Part shown: one piece after another, positions 45,579 to 54,264 of the stretch | How positions within the stretch are numbered: the first letter of the stretch is position 1 | Layout: the number at the start of each line of letters is the position of its first letter | Assembly: GCA_029001845.1 (NCBI GenBank) | Contig: JAREWP010000079.1 | Location: 1 to 64,000 of the forward strand | Length of the DNA: 64,000 nt | DNA from: Candidatus Magnetocorallium paracelense | GTDB lineage: Bacteria > Nitrospirota > Thermodesulfovibrionia > Thermodesulfovibrionales > Magnetobacteriaceae | Direction: 5' to 3' | Notes under the pieces: generated by a model | Told to the model about the DNA's origin: nothing | Databases searched by the model: none | The model's input: the letters and a program-made list of their open reading frames with translations, nothing else | Made by a program: the position numbers and the translations under genes

Positions 45579-46339
45579 TACGATTCCTCGGATTTTAGAA
45601 CATTACCGAAAATTCTCAGGCGGCCCTCATATATCTTACTGAGAAGCTCCTCCCTGAGGACAGTTTGCGGGGGGCCGTAGGCGAACATGCGCTGTTTTAT
45701 TAAAATCAGTTTATCGAAATATTCCGCTGCCGTCGTTAAGTCATGATGCACTACGACCAGTGTTTTACCAACCCTTTTCGCACGGTCGAGAACATCGAGA
45801 ATCGCCCGTTCGGTAGCTGCGTCAACACCTGCAAAAGGTTCGTCCAGCAGAAGAATATCGCTTCCCTGGGAAAGGGCGCGAGCCAAAAAAACGCGCTGTT
45901 GCTGACCACCTGACAATTCCCCGATCTGCCTGTCTGCGAAATCCTCCATCCTGACCATTTTGAGAGCCTCAAGCGCTGCTTCCCTGTCTTTACTGCCCGG
46001 TGAAGAATACCACGGTATTTGTCTGTAGCGGCCCATTAGGGCGACTTCCTTAACGGTGATCGGAAAATCCCAATCGACTGATCCCCGCTGCGGGACATAG
46101 GCTACCTGGCCTTTCGCCTTTTGAACATTGAGTCCGTTTATTCGGATATTTCCTATATCGGGTTTAACAAATCCCAAAACCGCCTTTATAAAAGTCGACT
46201 TACCGGCTCCGTTCGGTCCTATGATTCCTACGAGTTGGTCCTTTTCGATTCGTACATTTACATCGAGAAGCGCCGGTCGGGCAAGATAGCTGACAGTGAG
46301 ATGTTCGACCTCTACGGCATAGAGAGAATTAGTGGTCAT
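45578..46339 (-). CDS. Metal ABC transporter ATPase
   Basis: This ABC ATPase shows Walker A GPNGAGKST, the signature LSGGQQQR, Walker B ILLLDEPF and the H-loop VVHHDL. It energises the adjacent permease for metal uptake. I prefer the internal start MTTNSLYAVEVEHL at 46339, giving 253 residues. GGTGAGGA precedes it, and the ATG lies inside the last codons of the upstream small membrane gene. The longer frame from 46435 would add 32 residues that overlap that gene and have no family counterpart. The name znuC or mntB cannot be chosen from sequence alone. Confidence 0.9.
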   Translation of the reverse strand: MTTNSLYAVEVEHLTVSYLARPALLDVNVRIEKDQLVGIIGPNGAGKSTFIKAVLGFVKPDIGNIRINGLNVQKAKGQVAYVPQRGSVDWDFPITVKEVALMGRYRQIPWYSSPGSKDREAALEALKMVRMEDFADRQIGELSGGQQQRVFLARALSQGSDILLLDEPFAGVDAATERAILDVLDRAKRVGKTLVVVHHDLTTAAEYFDKLILIKQRMFAYGPPQTVLREELLSKIYEGRLRIFGNVLKSEES

Positions 46340-46832
46340 GGTCCTCACCGGATAGACCTGTTTCGAAACTCGTTGAACCTGAGACCAAAGCTCCGTGGCT
46401 GCCCCAAATCGTTTTGTCGGCGATAACGGCATCATTTTCGAGTAATACTAATCGGATGCCATGATTGAGTGAACTTTCCGCAAGGGGCGGACTTGCTTTT
46501 ACGTACAATTCGTTATGACCGACAAGTACGCCTGATATGTTATCTATCCTCAGCACTCTGCCTTGTTCGATTTGATCGTAGGGTAATGCAATGTCATTAC
46601 CATTAAGACGTAATTCAATAGGAGCTTCGGAATTCTCTTCGGATTGCAGTGCAAAGGGATCTTTTTCAATAGAAAAAGTAGGCGTCACCTCAAGAGAAAA
46701 GGAAGCTTCCGCTTTGAGGTCAATCCTTGTTGTAACACGGCTTCTCTCTATGTATGCATCCCGCTGCCACACATAAAGCCAGAGACCTCCCACAAAAACA
46801 ATCCAAATAAGGAGAACAAGTAAAAAACGCAT
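46329..46832 (-). CDS. Small membrane-anchored protein in metal operon
   Basis: The 167-aa product has one N-terminal membrane segment (LLVLLIWIVFVGGLWLYVW) and a soluble, beta-rich remainder with LRLNGNDIALPYD and HNELYVKASPPL, predicted to be periplasmic. It ends in GEDHDH, a short His/Asp tail that could bind metal. I do not recognise the family. Its stop overlaps the ATPase start by 11 bases (46329-46339), so it is translationally coupled to the transporter and probably functions with it, for instance as a metal-handling accessory. That role is inferred. Confidence 0.65.
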   Translation of the reverse strand: MRFLLVLLIWIVFVGGLWLYVWQRDAYIERSRVTTRIDLKAEASFSLEVTPTFSIEKDPFALQSEENSEAPIELRLNGNDIALPYDQIEQGRVLRIDNISGVLVGHNELYVKASPPLAESSLNHGIRLVLLENDAVIADKTIWGSHGALVSGSTSFETGLSGEDHDH

Positions 46833-46973
46833 GATATACTATGTTTGTAACCGTATTAAAGAAAGCTCGTTTATATTATTAAATATTATACTCTTTTATT
46901 TATAACCTAACCCGGTTTAAGGCATAAGGCAACAGGGACAAGGCATAAGTAAGAAAGATATTGTGACTGTTTT

Positions 46974-47130
46974 ACTCCCTCTCCCCCTTTGAAGGGGGAG
47001 AGGGTTGGGGTGAGGGGGTGCGGTATATTACTCGATTCGGTAACGCTTCTCCACCGTCACCCCTCACCTTGTATCCTCTCCCCTCAAGGGGAGAGGAGGC
47101 TTATAGGGAATTTTTTTAAAATTCCTTATT
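46974..47130. repeat. Family B repeat, copy 3
   Basis: Both hairpins and the central CTTCTCCACCGTCACCCCTC are present. It separates the metal-binding protein gene from the rest of the uptake operon and, by its strong hairpins, may reduce readthrough or stabilise the upstream mRNA. Confidence 0.85.
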
Positions 47131-47176
47131 CCTTAATCACTAAACCGGGAACCTTTGAATTTCTTAACGATTGCTC

Positions 47177-48100
47177 CTATTTTAATGCATTAACAATAAG
47201 GAGAACGTTTTCTCTCATCATTCCGATATAGGTTTCACCTGCCGATCCTTCGGGACCCATGGAGTCGGAATAGAGTTCCCCGCCAATTTTCACTTTAGTC
47301 TCTTTGGCGATCTCTCTAATCTGTTTCGGATTAATCGTAGTTTCCACAAATATTGCCGGAGAGCCCGACTCCTTTATGGATTGAATCACTTTTCTGCGAC
47401 GTTCCGGAGTCATTCCGGCGCCCACTTCCGCCCCTGTTGACCAACCGACCGGGGCTATAGAGAGAAAGTTGTTGTTTGCATTAAATTTATATTCGTAACA
47501 GAAGTAATTAAAAGCATCGTGAGTAGTAACAAGAATTCTCTGCTGTATGGGAATCCGGTTAATCTGCTCGCGAATCCAGGAATCGAGAACCCTGAGCTGC
47601 TGTAAGAATAATTTTGCTCTGGCCTCGTACTCTTCCCTGTTGCCGGGATCGAGTTGAACGAATGCATTAACGATATTTCTCACATAAACGGCAACGTTTC
47701 TGGGTGAAAACCAGGCATGGGGATCGGCAATAGACTGACCATTGTCATCAATGGATATAGGTCTTATCCCGTCAGTAGTGGTGACAATCGGCTTTTGGGC
47801 GTCCTTTGCCAGGGTGGCCATCCAGTTCTTACCTTCAAGATGGAGTCCGTTTTCCAGGCAGAGATCAGCGCCTAAAACGATTTGAACATCTTCAGGTGTT
47901 ACCTGATAAGTATGGGGATCTGCACCCGGTGCGAGGATACTTTTCACAACAGCCCGATCACCGGCTATCTGGCGGGCAAAGTCCGCTATTTGTGTAGTAG
48001 AAGCCACAACAACAGGTTTATCTTCTGCAGCATATACTACATGAAAGGAAAACAAAATAAATAAAAAAGTGACTACAGTAGCGACTATGTTGTTTTTCAT
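47177..48100 (-). CDS. Metal-binding solute-binding protein (TroA/ZnuA/MntA family)
   Basis: The start at 48100 (MKNNIVATVVTFLFILFSFH) gives a clean signal peptide and is preceded by AGGAGGTAAG. The ATG at 48178 has no ribosome-binding site and adds 26 unlikely residues. The mature protein has the cluster A-1 layout. The likely metal ligands are His in GADPHTYQV, His in DPHAWFS, His in TTHDAFNYF and Asp in LYSDSMG, a H-H-H-D set as in TroA. There is no His-rich loop of ZnuA type. It captures Zn, Mn or Fe in the periplasm for the permease/ATPase encoded downstream; repeat B interrupts the operon. Confidence 0.9.
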   Translation of the reverse strand: MKNNIVATVVTFLFILFSFHVVYAAEDKPVVVASTTQIADFARQIAGDRAVVKSILAPGADPHTYQVTPEDVQIVLGADLCLENGLHLEGKNWMATLAKDAQKPIVTTTDGIRPISIDDNGQSIADPHAWFSPRNVAVYVRNIVNAFVQLDPGNREEYEARAKLFLQQLRVLDSWIREQINRIPIQQRILVTTHDAFNYFCYEYKFNANNNFLSIAPVGWSTGAEVGAGMTPERRRKVIQSIKESGSPAIFVETTINPKQIREIAKETKVKIGGELYSDSMGPEGSAGETYIGMMRENVLLIVNALK

Positions 48101-48136
48101 CTTACCTCCTGATATGTATTGATATAAATGTTTCGT

Positions 48137-48165
48137 ATTATAGCAGGAGTTGATTTTTTTTAACA
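48137..48165 (-). promoter_or_regulatory. Possible promoter of metal-uptake operon
   Basis: On the minus strand TATAAT (48137-48142) stands 36 bases upstream of the preferred start codon, with a weak -35 (TGTTAA) 17 bases further up. An AT-rich partly symmetrical tract (GCGAATAATTATG) just upstream could be a metalloregulator site. Assigned by eye only. Confidence 0.35.
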
Positions 48166-48393
48166 TAATTATTCGCAAGTCTCATTCTAAACCGTTAGCT
48201 TGATTGGATAGGAATTTTTATCGTAACTGTTCACTGTGATCTGAGGTCAGAGGTCAGTTGAAGGTAAATGGGATTTTTTTGTTGAATTTCATGAGCAAAA
48301 TTGGCATTTCCACCCTTTTCGAAGTGCTTGCCATGAAGAATCTCTTTATACAGACCACCGATCCCTGAACTCTGTGAATTGTTTCTTTTTATC

Positions 48394-48536
48394 TTAAAAA
48401 CAGCATTCAGCGATCAGCATTCATCTGTCAGCTCTCTGTTTTCAACGTTTTGCATAATAACCGGTATATCATTTTTGGGTGAGTACAGTTTTTCACGTAA
48501 CGCTTTGATTTTTCTTAGCTGACTGCTGATAGCTTT
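48394..48536. repeat. Family A dispersed palindromic repeat, copy 4
   Basis: It begins AAAACAGCATTCAGCGATCA and ends CTTAGCTGACTGCTGATAGC. The centre (ATCATTTTTGGGTGAGTACA) is homologous to that of the copy at 4960-5104, so these two are full-length relatives. Confidence 0.8.
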
Positions 48537-48627
48537 GTTTAGGTTTATTTGTTTATACGGGTTTGCGAGAAATCGGAATTTTAGACAAAGGATACATCTG
48601 TCTTAATCACGTTCGAATTCAAACATA

Positions 48628-48750
48628 ACAAAGCGTTATTCCCGCAGTCCCTTTAGCGGGAATCCAGAGTTAGGAAAAAAGAAACGTGTTATGGATGGAG
48701 TTCAATAACGCCGGTTTCCCGCTAAAGGGATTGCGGGAATGACGCTTTGT
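48628..48750. repeat. Dispersed repeat family C with 35-bp imperfect inverted ends
   Basis: The ends ACAAAGCGTTATTCCCGCAG(TCCCTTTAGCGGGAA) and its near-complement bound a 123-base element. One arm also occurs at 35450-35475. Non-coding; MITE-like. Confidence 0.7.
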
Positions 48751-48832
48751 TTTTGAGATCATAGGTGATTAAAACAATTGAACCCCAAGGATGAACAAAA
48801 AGTCCGTCTGAAGGACGCTAACTTGAACGTTT

Positions 48833-48986
48833 AGGAATTTCAAAGAAGTTCCTTTCAAGTCTCCTCTCCCCTTGAGGGGAGAGGATTAAGGTGAGGGGTG
48901 ACGGTGGAGAAGCGTTACCCTATCCAGTACCAAACCGTACCCCCTCACCCCAACCCTCTCCCCCTTCAAAGGGGGAGAGGGAGTAA
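48833..48986. repeat. Family B repeat, copy 4 (inverted)
   Basis: Same element as at 35095 and 46974 but in reverse orientation: CTCTCCCCTTGAGGGGAGAG first and CTCCCCCTTCAAAGGGGGAG last. Confidence 0.85.
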
Positions 48987-49636
48987 AAAAAGTCGCTGCC
49001 AAAGGCAGCTTTACTTGATGTTAAGGAATTTCAAAATAATAACGAAATGTAGGACAGACGTCTCATTGGCTTCTCTTACCCCCCGTGGCCGTTAATAAAT
49101 GTGGGACTTGATAAGCCCTTTATGTCTTTGGCAGTATTTTATTGAATCTCCAAGTATAGTAAATCGATTGTGTCTGTCGAACAAATAATACCGGTTCTTT
49201 ACTGTAAATGTTAGATCACTGTCATTCACTTAAGGGGTGAAGCACCATCCGCCTTCAGCAGCTAAACTCGAAGGCGCCGCTTCGCTGCGCCTTCTCAAAC
49301 ATGACTCCCTTCCGTCGGAAGATGCTTCACCCCTTAAGTGAATGGTATTGAATGTTAGGTAATAAATACCTGTGTTGTTTTTTCAGTAATTCTTGTTGAC
49401 GGCATGATAGATTATTTTGTTGTACATAAGCATATTAGTTTTTCTACGGCCCGGGGTTTATGAAGCAAGCAACTGCTGTTCCCCTCCTCATTCTGTAGTT
49501 ATTGAGCCGCGGGTTCTGGTCTCTGACCTGAACCCATACTCCGAGATAAGGGGGAATATTAAGCGATTTTGGAGAACAATTCATTTTTACGATCTATAAA
49601 AAAGAGATTTCTGCCAACAACCTTGGTGAGAGACTG
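48987..49636. other. Gene-free repeat-rich stretch left of the CRISPR array
   Basis: No cas gene or other supported gene lies here; the frames at 49417-49599 and nearby have no recognisable family. The stretch holds family D (49222-49343) and a segment near 49070-49110 (AATGTGGGACTTGATAAG) resembling 12880-12905. By repeat polarity this is the trailer side of the array. Confidence 0.5.
49222..49343. repeat. Family D dispersed hairpin repeat, full copy
   Basis: The ends CATTCACTTAAGGGGTGAAG and CTTCACCCCTTAAGTGAATG are perfect inverted arms. The interior has a second hairpin (GAAGGCGCCGCTTCGCTGCG, CCTTC) and CTTCCGTCGGAAG. Confidence 0.8.
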
Positions 49637-51730
49637 GTTTCAATTCCTCATAGGTAGAGTAAAAACGTTTACGAACATGGCGGGGGCGAGATTGTAGAGA
49701 TCGGTTTCAATTCCTCATAGGTAGAGTAAAAACTAAACGGTTAATGGAGGCGAGAAATATAACAATCGCGTTTCAATTCCTCATAGGTAGAGTAAAAACC
49801 AAAATTTTGTATACCAGCATTTCAGAGAGGCTCGAGTTTCAATTCCTCATAGGTAGAGTAAAAACTGATTCATAACGAGATTTTGGAGATTGCAAAATCC
49901 AGTTTCAATTCCTCATAGGTAGAGTAAAAACAGTATATAGAGGATTAAAATTATAGTTGCAATTACTGGTTTCAATTCCTCATAGGTAGAGTAAAAACGG
50001 GGAAAGGAGAGCCCTATGAAACCGCTTTTTAACGGTTTCAATTCCTCATAGGTAGAGTAAAAACATTGCATTGTCGTAATCGATAGTGCCTGTAGTGACA
50101 GTTTCTATTCCTCATAGGTAGAGTGAAAACTCTGCCGCAAAATATAACAGATTCATTTTCTTTGCAGTTTCAATTCCTCATAGGTAGAGTAAAAACATGG
50201 ATGGAGGCAATGCCTTCGAGTTCATGTGGACGTTTCAATTCCTCATAGGTAGAGTAAAAACTATTGCGTATAGACGGAAGTTCCGCCAGCGATGTTTTGT
50301 TTCAATTCCTCATAGGTAGAGTAAAAACACAAAACCAGTTTTCATAATCTTTGGAGTCATAATGGGGTTTCAATTCCTCATAGGTAGAGTAAAAACTTTT
50401 CAGTAATCCTATAGTTTCTATTTTCTTTTTTAGTTTCAATTCCTCATAGGTAGAGTAAAAACGGGTGACATTGCAGAAGGCGACGGACTTTATAAAGAGT
50501 TTCAATTCCTCATAGGTAGAGTAAAAACGCATAGACGGCCTCCTTGTGGATAGTCTTTGCATCGTTTCAATTCCTCATAGGTAGAGTAAAAACTTGCAAT
50601 CCTGGAAGAAGTAATAACCGAGACAGACGACCGTTTCAATTCCTCATAGGTAGAGTAAAAACTTTTCTGGCGTACTTATAAGTAGAATTATAGAAAGGTT
50701 TCAATTCCTCATAGGTAGAGTAAAAACATAGAATTAACCGAATCTGAAAATCTTAAAACATTAGTGTTTCAATTCCTCATAGGTAGAGTAAAAACTAACA
50801 GTTAAAGTGCAGGATTTAATGACTACAGGGGAGTTTCAATTCCTCATAGGTAGAGTAAAAACTTTTCTTGATGAATTTTACTACGAGGGGGATAACGCGT
50901 TTCAATTCCTCATAGGTAGAGTAAAAACATCCCAGATGGGCAACTGTCCTCAAACTGAGGACAGTGTTTCAATTCCTCATAGGTAGAGTAAAAACGAGAA
51001 GGAATCTGCTATGGGGCTCTATCGCAAGTGGGTCGGTTTCAATTCCTCATAGGTAGAGTAAAAACCTGAGCTGGCTATATCATCATAACCAAATAGCTCA
51101 GTTTCAATTCCTCATAGGTAGAGTAAAAACGATTATATAGATAGTAATGTAGAATTCTTGTTAATGTTGTTTCAATTCCTCATAGGTAGAGTAAAAACCT
51201 ATGATCCAAAACTGCTCCGCACTCAGGGCAAGCAGTTTCAATTCCTCATAGGTAGAGTAAAAACTTGTAAATCAGGAATACCAAATGTCAGAGATCAGAG
51301 AGTTTCAATTCCTCATAGGTAGAGTAAAAACGTATCATGTATAAGATTCCTCCGAGGTTTTTGGATCGGTTTCAATTCCTCATAGGTAGAGTAAAAACAG
51401 GCGGTGAGGGGTTGAGGATTGTCGTTAGTTAATCTAGTTTCAATTCCTCATAGGTAGAGTAAAAACGGTGCCGCTTGTTTCCATCATCAGTTGCCGTACT
51501 TTGTTTCAATTCCTCATAGGTAGAGTAAAAACCTCTACAGCAGCCTTCAAGACCCTTTCGTCTTCTACGTTTCAATTCCTCATAGGTAGAGTAAAAACGC
51601 AGGGCTTACCATCGCCGCGCCTCTCAAGGTGGCGGTGTTTCAATTCCTCATAGGTAGAGTAAAAACCGTTATCGTTTTTTTCGCTGAAGGCAATATTCAT
51701 GTTTCAATTCCTCATAGGTAGAGTAAAAAC
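49637..51730 (-). CRISPR. CRISPR array, 32 repeats of 30 nt, 31 spacers, type I-B-like repeat
   Basis: A 30-base repeat beginning GTTTCAATTCCTCATAGG and ending GTAAAAAC recurs 32 times by my count, from 49637-49666 to 51701-51730, with spacers of about 35-38 bases. On the minus strand the repeat ends in GGAATTGAAAC, giving the ATTGAAAC eight-base crRNA handle typical of type I-A/I-B and III systems. Transcription is therefore inferred to be leftward. Repeat 8 (50101-50130) has two substitutions; the others read as identical. No cas genes lie within the window on either side, so the array depends on genes elsewhere. The last repeat at the right is intact and next to the AT-rich leader. Confidence 0.97.
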
Positions 51731-51844
51731 CCCTCTATAATACACAATCAGTCTGATAATTTTGTAAATTTTTTATCTTTTTATCCTTATTATAGCGGTA
51801 AATTCCCTAAAAAATCTGTCGATGTCCAGGGATTTTTGCCCTAT
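51731..51844 (-). promoter_or_regulatory. CRISPR leader
   Basis: The 110 bases right of the array are AT-rich, with A/T runs and TATTATAGAGGG directly before the first minus-strand repeat; TATAAT also occurs near 51791. Position and composition fit the leader holding the array promoter and integration signals. Confidence 0.6.
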
Positions 51845-52136
51845 TCAGGGTCGACAGAAAAAGAATAGCCCCTTGTAAACCTGAGTGGTTACCATATCTG
51901 AATCAATCCTGATTGCAGGTAACATATAAAGCTCTCTCAATCTGTTTTCAGCAATATTTTCGCCTTGCTCTCTAAAAGAAATATAATAAATCTCTGTAAA
52001 AGTCATAAAAAAAAGATAAACGGTTATTTCATATTTCTCAGCTTTTTCAAATAAACCTTCAATCGTATCACTTCCGGGCTCGTCTTCTAAAAAAAGTAAA
52101 AACTGCCGAAGTATCTAAAACATACTTATTTCTCAT
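51845..52136 (-). pseudogene. vapC: VapC-like PIN toxin with frameshifts
   Basis: The minus strand starts MRNKYVLDTSAVFTF with the PIN catalytic aspartate. The frame is lost in a T7 run and continues in another frame as EDEPGSDTIEGLFEKAEKYE. After a second slip in a T8 run it resumes as MTFTEIYYISFREQGENIAE and ENRLRELYMLPAIR, then ends abnormally near 51845. Both slips are in homopolymers, so sequencing error cannot be excluded, but the C-terminal quarter is also missing. The start overlaps the antitoxin stop by 11 bases, as in live vapBC pairs. Confidence 0.75.
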
Positions 52137-52350
52137 GTAATAAATCTTCTTTTCTTGACATCAATAATGCCTTGGTTAAGTTAATTCCTTTTGATGAACC
52201 TCTTAATTTCCTCCAATCTCCTGATTTTGTTGTCTTTGGCTGAACATCTTGTTGTAAAAAGGTTATTAAAACCTCAGATGCTTCATGAAAAGGGATTGTT
52301 TCCAGTAATTTTATATTTTCCCCGTCAAATCGTCCTCTTACAGTTAACAT
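52126..52350 (-). CDS. vapB: VapB-like antitoxin
   Basis: The 74-aa protein begins MLTVRGRFDGENIKLLETIP, a beta-strand N-terminus found in small antitoxins paired with PIN toxins. A basic middle (KTTKSGDWRKLRGSSKGI) and a C-terminal helix (LTKALLMSRKEDLLHEK) that would bind the toxin groove follow. It overlaps the broken vapC. With the toxin inactive, the antitoxin may be a free-standing regulator or a decaying gene. Confidence 0.7.
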   Translation of the reverse strand: MLTVRGRFDGENIKLLETIPFHEASEVLITFLQQDVQPKTTKSGDWRKLRGSSKGINLTKALLMSRKEDLLHEK

Positions 52351-52370
52351 ATTACCAATATATATCCTTA

Positions 52371-52811
52371 CTAAAGCGATTCGATTAAAAATGTTGCCGG
52401 GCCGTCATTTATGAGAGATACCTCCATGTGAGCGCCGAATACGCCGGTAGAGACTTGAATGCCCTCCTCTTTTATACTTGCCACAAACCGTTTGTAAAGC
52501 TCTTTCGATCTCTCAGGTTCTTCGGCTGTGTCGAATGAGGGCCTGTTACCTTTACGGCAGTTCGACGCCAGAGTGAATTGAGAGATAACAAGGAGGGAAC
52601 CCTTTGTATCCTTTATGGAGAGATTCATTTTTTTATTGCTGTCTTCGAATATCCTGAGATTTGCTGTCTTTCCGGCTATATAATTCAGCTCCTTTTCGCT
52701 GTCTCCCTTTACGATACATAAAAAGACCAAAAGCCCCCCCTCTATTGCGGCTGTTGTCTTATTATTTACCGAGACACTCGCTCTTTTTACACGCTGTATT
52801 AACGCTTTCAC
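52371..52811 (-). CDS. dtd: D-aminoacyl-tRNA deacylase
   Basis: The 146-aa protein matches DTD over its full length: MKALIQRVKRASVSV at the N-terminus, the active-site segment LLVISQFTLASNCRKGNRPS and the C-terminal GAHMEVSLINDGPATFLIES, which contains the Gly-cisPro-like specificity motif region (NDGPATF). It removes D-amino acids (and Gly) from mischarged tRNAs in the cytosol. It overlaps the upstream DUF4416 gene by four bases (ATGA), so they are translationally coupled. Confidence 0.95.
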   Translation of the reverse strand: MKALIQRVKRASVSVNNKTTAAIEGGLLVFLCIVKGDSEKELNYIAGKTANLRIFEDSNKKMNLSIKDTKGSLLVISQFTLASNCRKGNRPSFDTAEEPERSKELYKRFVASIKEEGIQVSTGVFGAHMEVSLINDGPATFLIESL

Positions 52812-53305
52812 TGACTCTTCAAATACTCCCTTCCCTTTGTAAGAATTTCAATGGTTCTCTCTTCCCTGTAATCGGGATATGTAAATCTTTGCGGTCTGTA
52901 AGTGCCCTTTTCGAAACTTAGTGTTACCTCCCCATATATACCGTCTCTCAAATAAATTCTGTGGCTGAAGTCCTTTGTCGTGGCCAGTACGATTTTTGAA
53001 AGGGTAATATATCCGGGGTCTATATTGATCGTTCTCCTATTGTTAACGGAAAAATCCGATTCTATACGATTCGTAGTTATCTTAATATCAGGCAGTTTTT
53101 CCCGTTCGATGATGTTATTGAAAATTATAAATCTCCTTAAAATCCCCCGGCCAAGCTCGTCTCTATAATACTCGGTATGGTTCCAATCGGTTTCGTCAGA
53201 CACCAGAAAGGGAGTTCCGAATTTCTTCAGCAAGATCGGTTTCACTCTCTCATAAACGTCGGAATCCGAATAAAGGAGACCTGAAAAAAGCAACGCTCTC
53301 TCCAT
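52808..53305 (-). CDS. DUF4416 family protein
   Basis: The 165-aa protein shows the DUF4416 layout: ALLFSGLLYSDSDVYERVKP, FGTPFLVSDETDWNHTEYYR, LGRGILRRFIIFN, RTINIDPGYITLSKIVLATT and the C-terminal RPQRFTYPDYRE. The family has no assigned function. The gene is overlapped by dtd at its end and by the diguanylate cyclase stop at its start (one base), so the three form one operon. Confidence 0.9.
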   Translation of the reverse strand: MERALLFSGLLYSDSDVYERVKPILLKKFGTPFLVSDETDWNHTEYYRDELGRGILRRFIIFNNIIEREKLPDIKITTNRIESDFSVNNRRTINIDPGYITLSKIVLATTKDFSHRIYLRDGIYGEVTLSFEKGTYRPQRFTYPDYREERTIEILTKGREYLKSQ

Positions 53306-54216
53306 TATAAAATCTGAATTTCGACCCTGTTGCGACCCGCTTTTTTTGCCGCATACAGCGCCGTGTCGGCTGTGCGTATCAAGAGATCGATATCTGGCTC
53401 CCTATCGTTTTCCATGACAGCGACTCCCATACTGACTGTGATATTAATAGGTCCTTCCGGCGTTGATACAGGCTCGGAGCAAATCGATTCCCGAAGCCTG
53501 TTTGCAATAACAGAAGCACTTTCCTCATTACAGCCGGGAAGAACCATTAGAAACTCCTCTCCCCCGTAACGGCCTGTTGAGTCGTAAGGTCTGACAGTCA
53601 GACTCATACGTCTGGCCGATTCCGTCAATGCAATATCTCCGGCGACATGTCCATATGTGTCATTTATCTTTTTAAAATGATCCAGGTCTGCGATAATAAT
53701 GCTCAAAGGCTGTTTCACACGACATGAGCGGTTAATTTCCTTTTCAAGGGTTTCCAATATTTTCGCACGGTTCATGATACCTGTCAGCTTGTCGTAAGTC
53801 GCTTGTATTCTCAATTCTTCGCGCGTAACAATCAGGGCTTCCTGAAGGTCGATGATCCTTCTGCCCGCCCTTAATCGAACCTCAAGTTCGTGGACGTGAA
53901 AAGGTTTTGTTATGTAGTCGTCTGCTCCGGCTTTCATCCCCTCGACAATATCCTCTTTCTTTGCCCTGGATGTGAGTAAGAGTATGTAAATGTAAGGTTC
54001 TTCTCTATGTTCTCTTACGCTTCGGCAAACATGTATCCCGTCTGTTTCGGGCATCATCCAGTCAAGAATCGCAAGTCTCGGAGGTTCTTCGGACTGTAGC
54101 ACTTCAAGCGCCTCTTTGCCGTTACAGGTTACTATGACTTCATAATCCCACTTTGTCAGTGTAGATTCGAGCAGGCGCCTGGATACAGCCTCGTCTTCAG
54201 CTATTAAAATCTTCAT
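53305..54216 (-). CDS. Response regulator with diguanylate cyclase output
   Basis: The 303-aa protein has a receiver domain (residues 1-120: ILIAEDEAVSRRLL, phosphoacceptor Asp in LAILDWMMPETDG, Lys in DDYITKPF) and a GGDEF domain (about 135-300) with GGEEFLMVLPG as the active-site loop. It should make cyclic di-GMP in response to phosphorylation. No RxxD inhibitory site is obvious just before the loop. The hybrid kinase gene 48 bases upstream, on the same strand, is a likely partner. Confidence 0.93.
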   Translation of the reverse strand: MKILIAEDEAVSRRLLESTLTKWDYEVIVTCNGKEALEVLQSEEPPRLAILDWMMPETDGIHVCRSVREHREEPYIYILLLTSRAKKEDIVEGMKAGADDYITKPFHVHELEVRLRAGRRIIDLQEALIVTREELRIQATYDKLTGIMNRAKILETLEKEINRSCRVKQPLSIIIADLDHFKKINDTYGHVAGDIALTESARRMSLTVRPYDSTGRYGGEEFLMVLPGCNEESASVIANRLRESICSEPVSTPEGPINITVSMGVAVMENDREPDIDLLIRTADTALYAAKKAGRNRVEIQIL

Positions 54217-54264
54217 TTACGAACTTCTCCGGAGACGGTCAACTTGAGAGTTGTTGCACTTCAT

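Noticed and set aside
48101-49636. Possible cas genes beside the CRISPR array
   Set aside because: No frame longer than about 70 codons and no Cas motifs; the interval is filled by dispersed repeats.
50302-51653. Frames of 60-86 codons within 49.6-51.7 kb
   Set aside because: They translate CRISPR repeats and spacers; the repetitive peptides (FYSTYEELK, FQFLIGRVKT) are artefacts.
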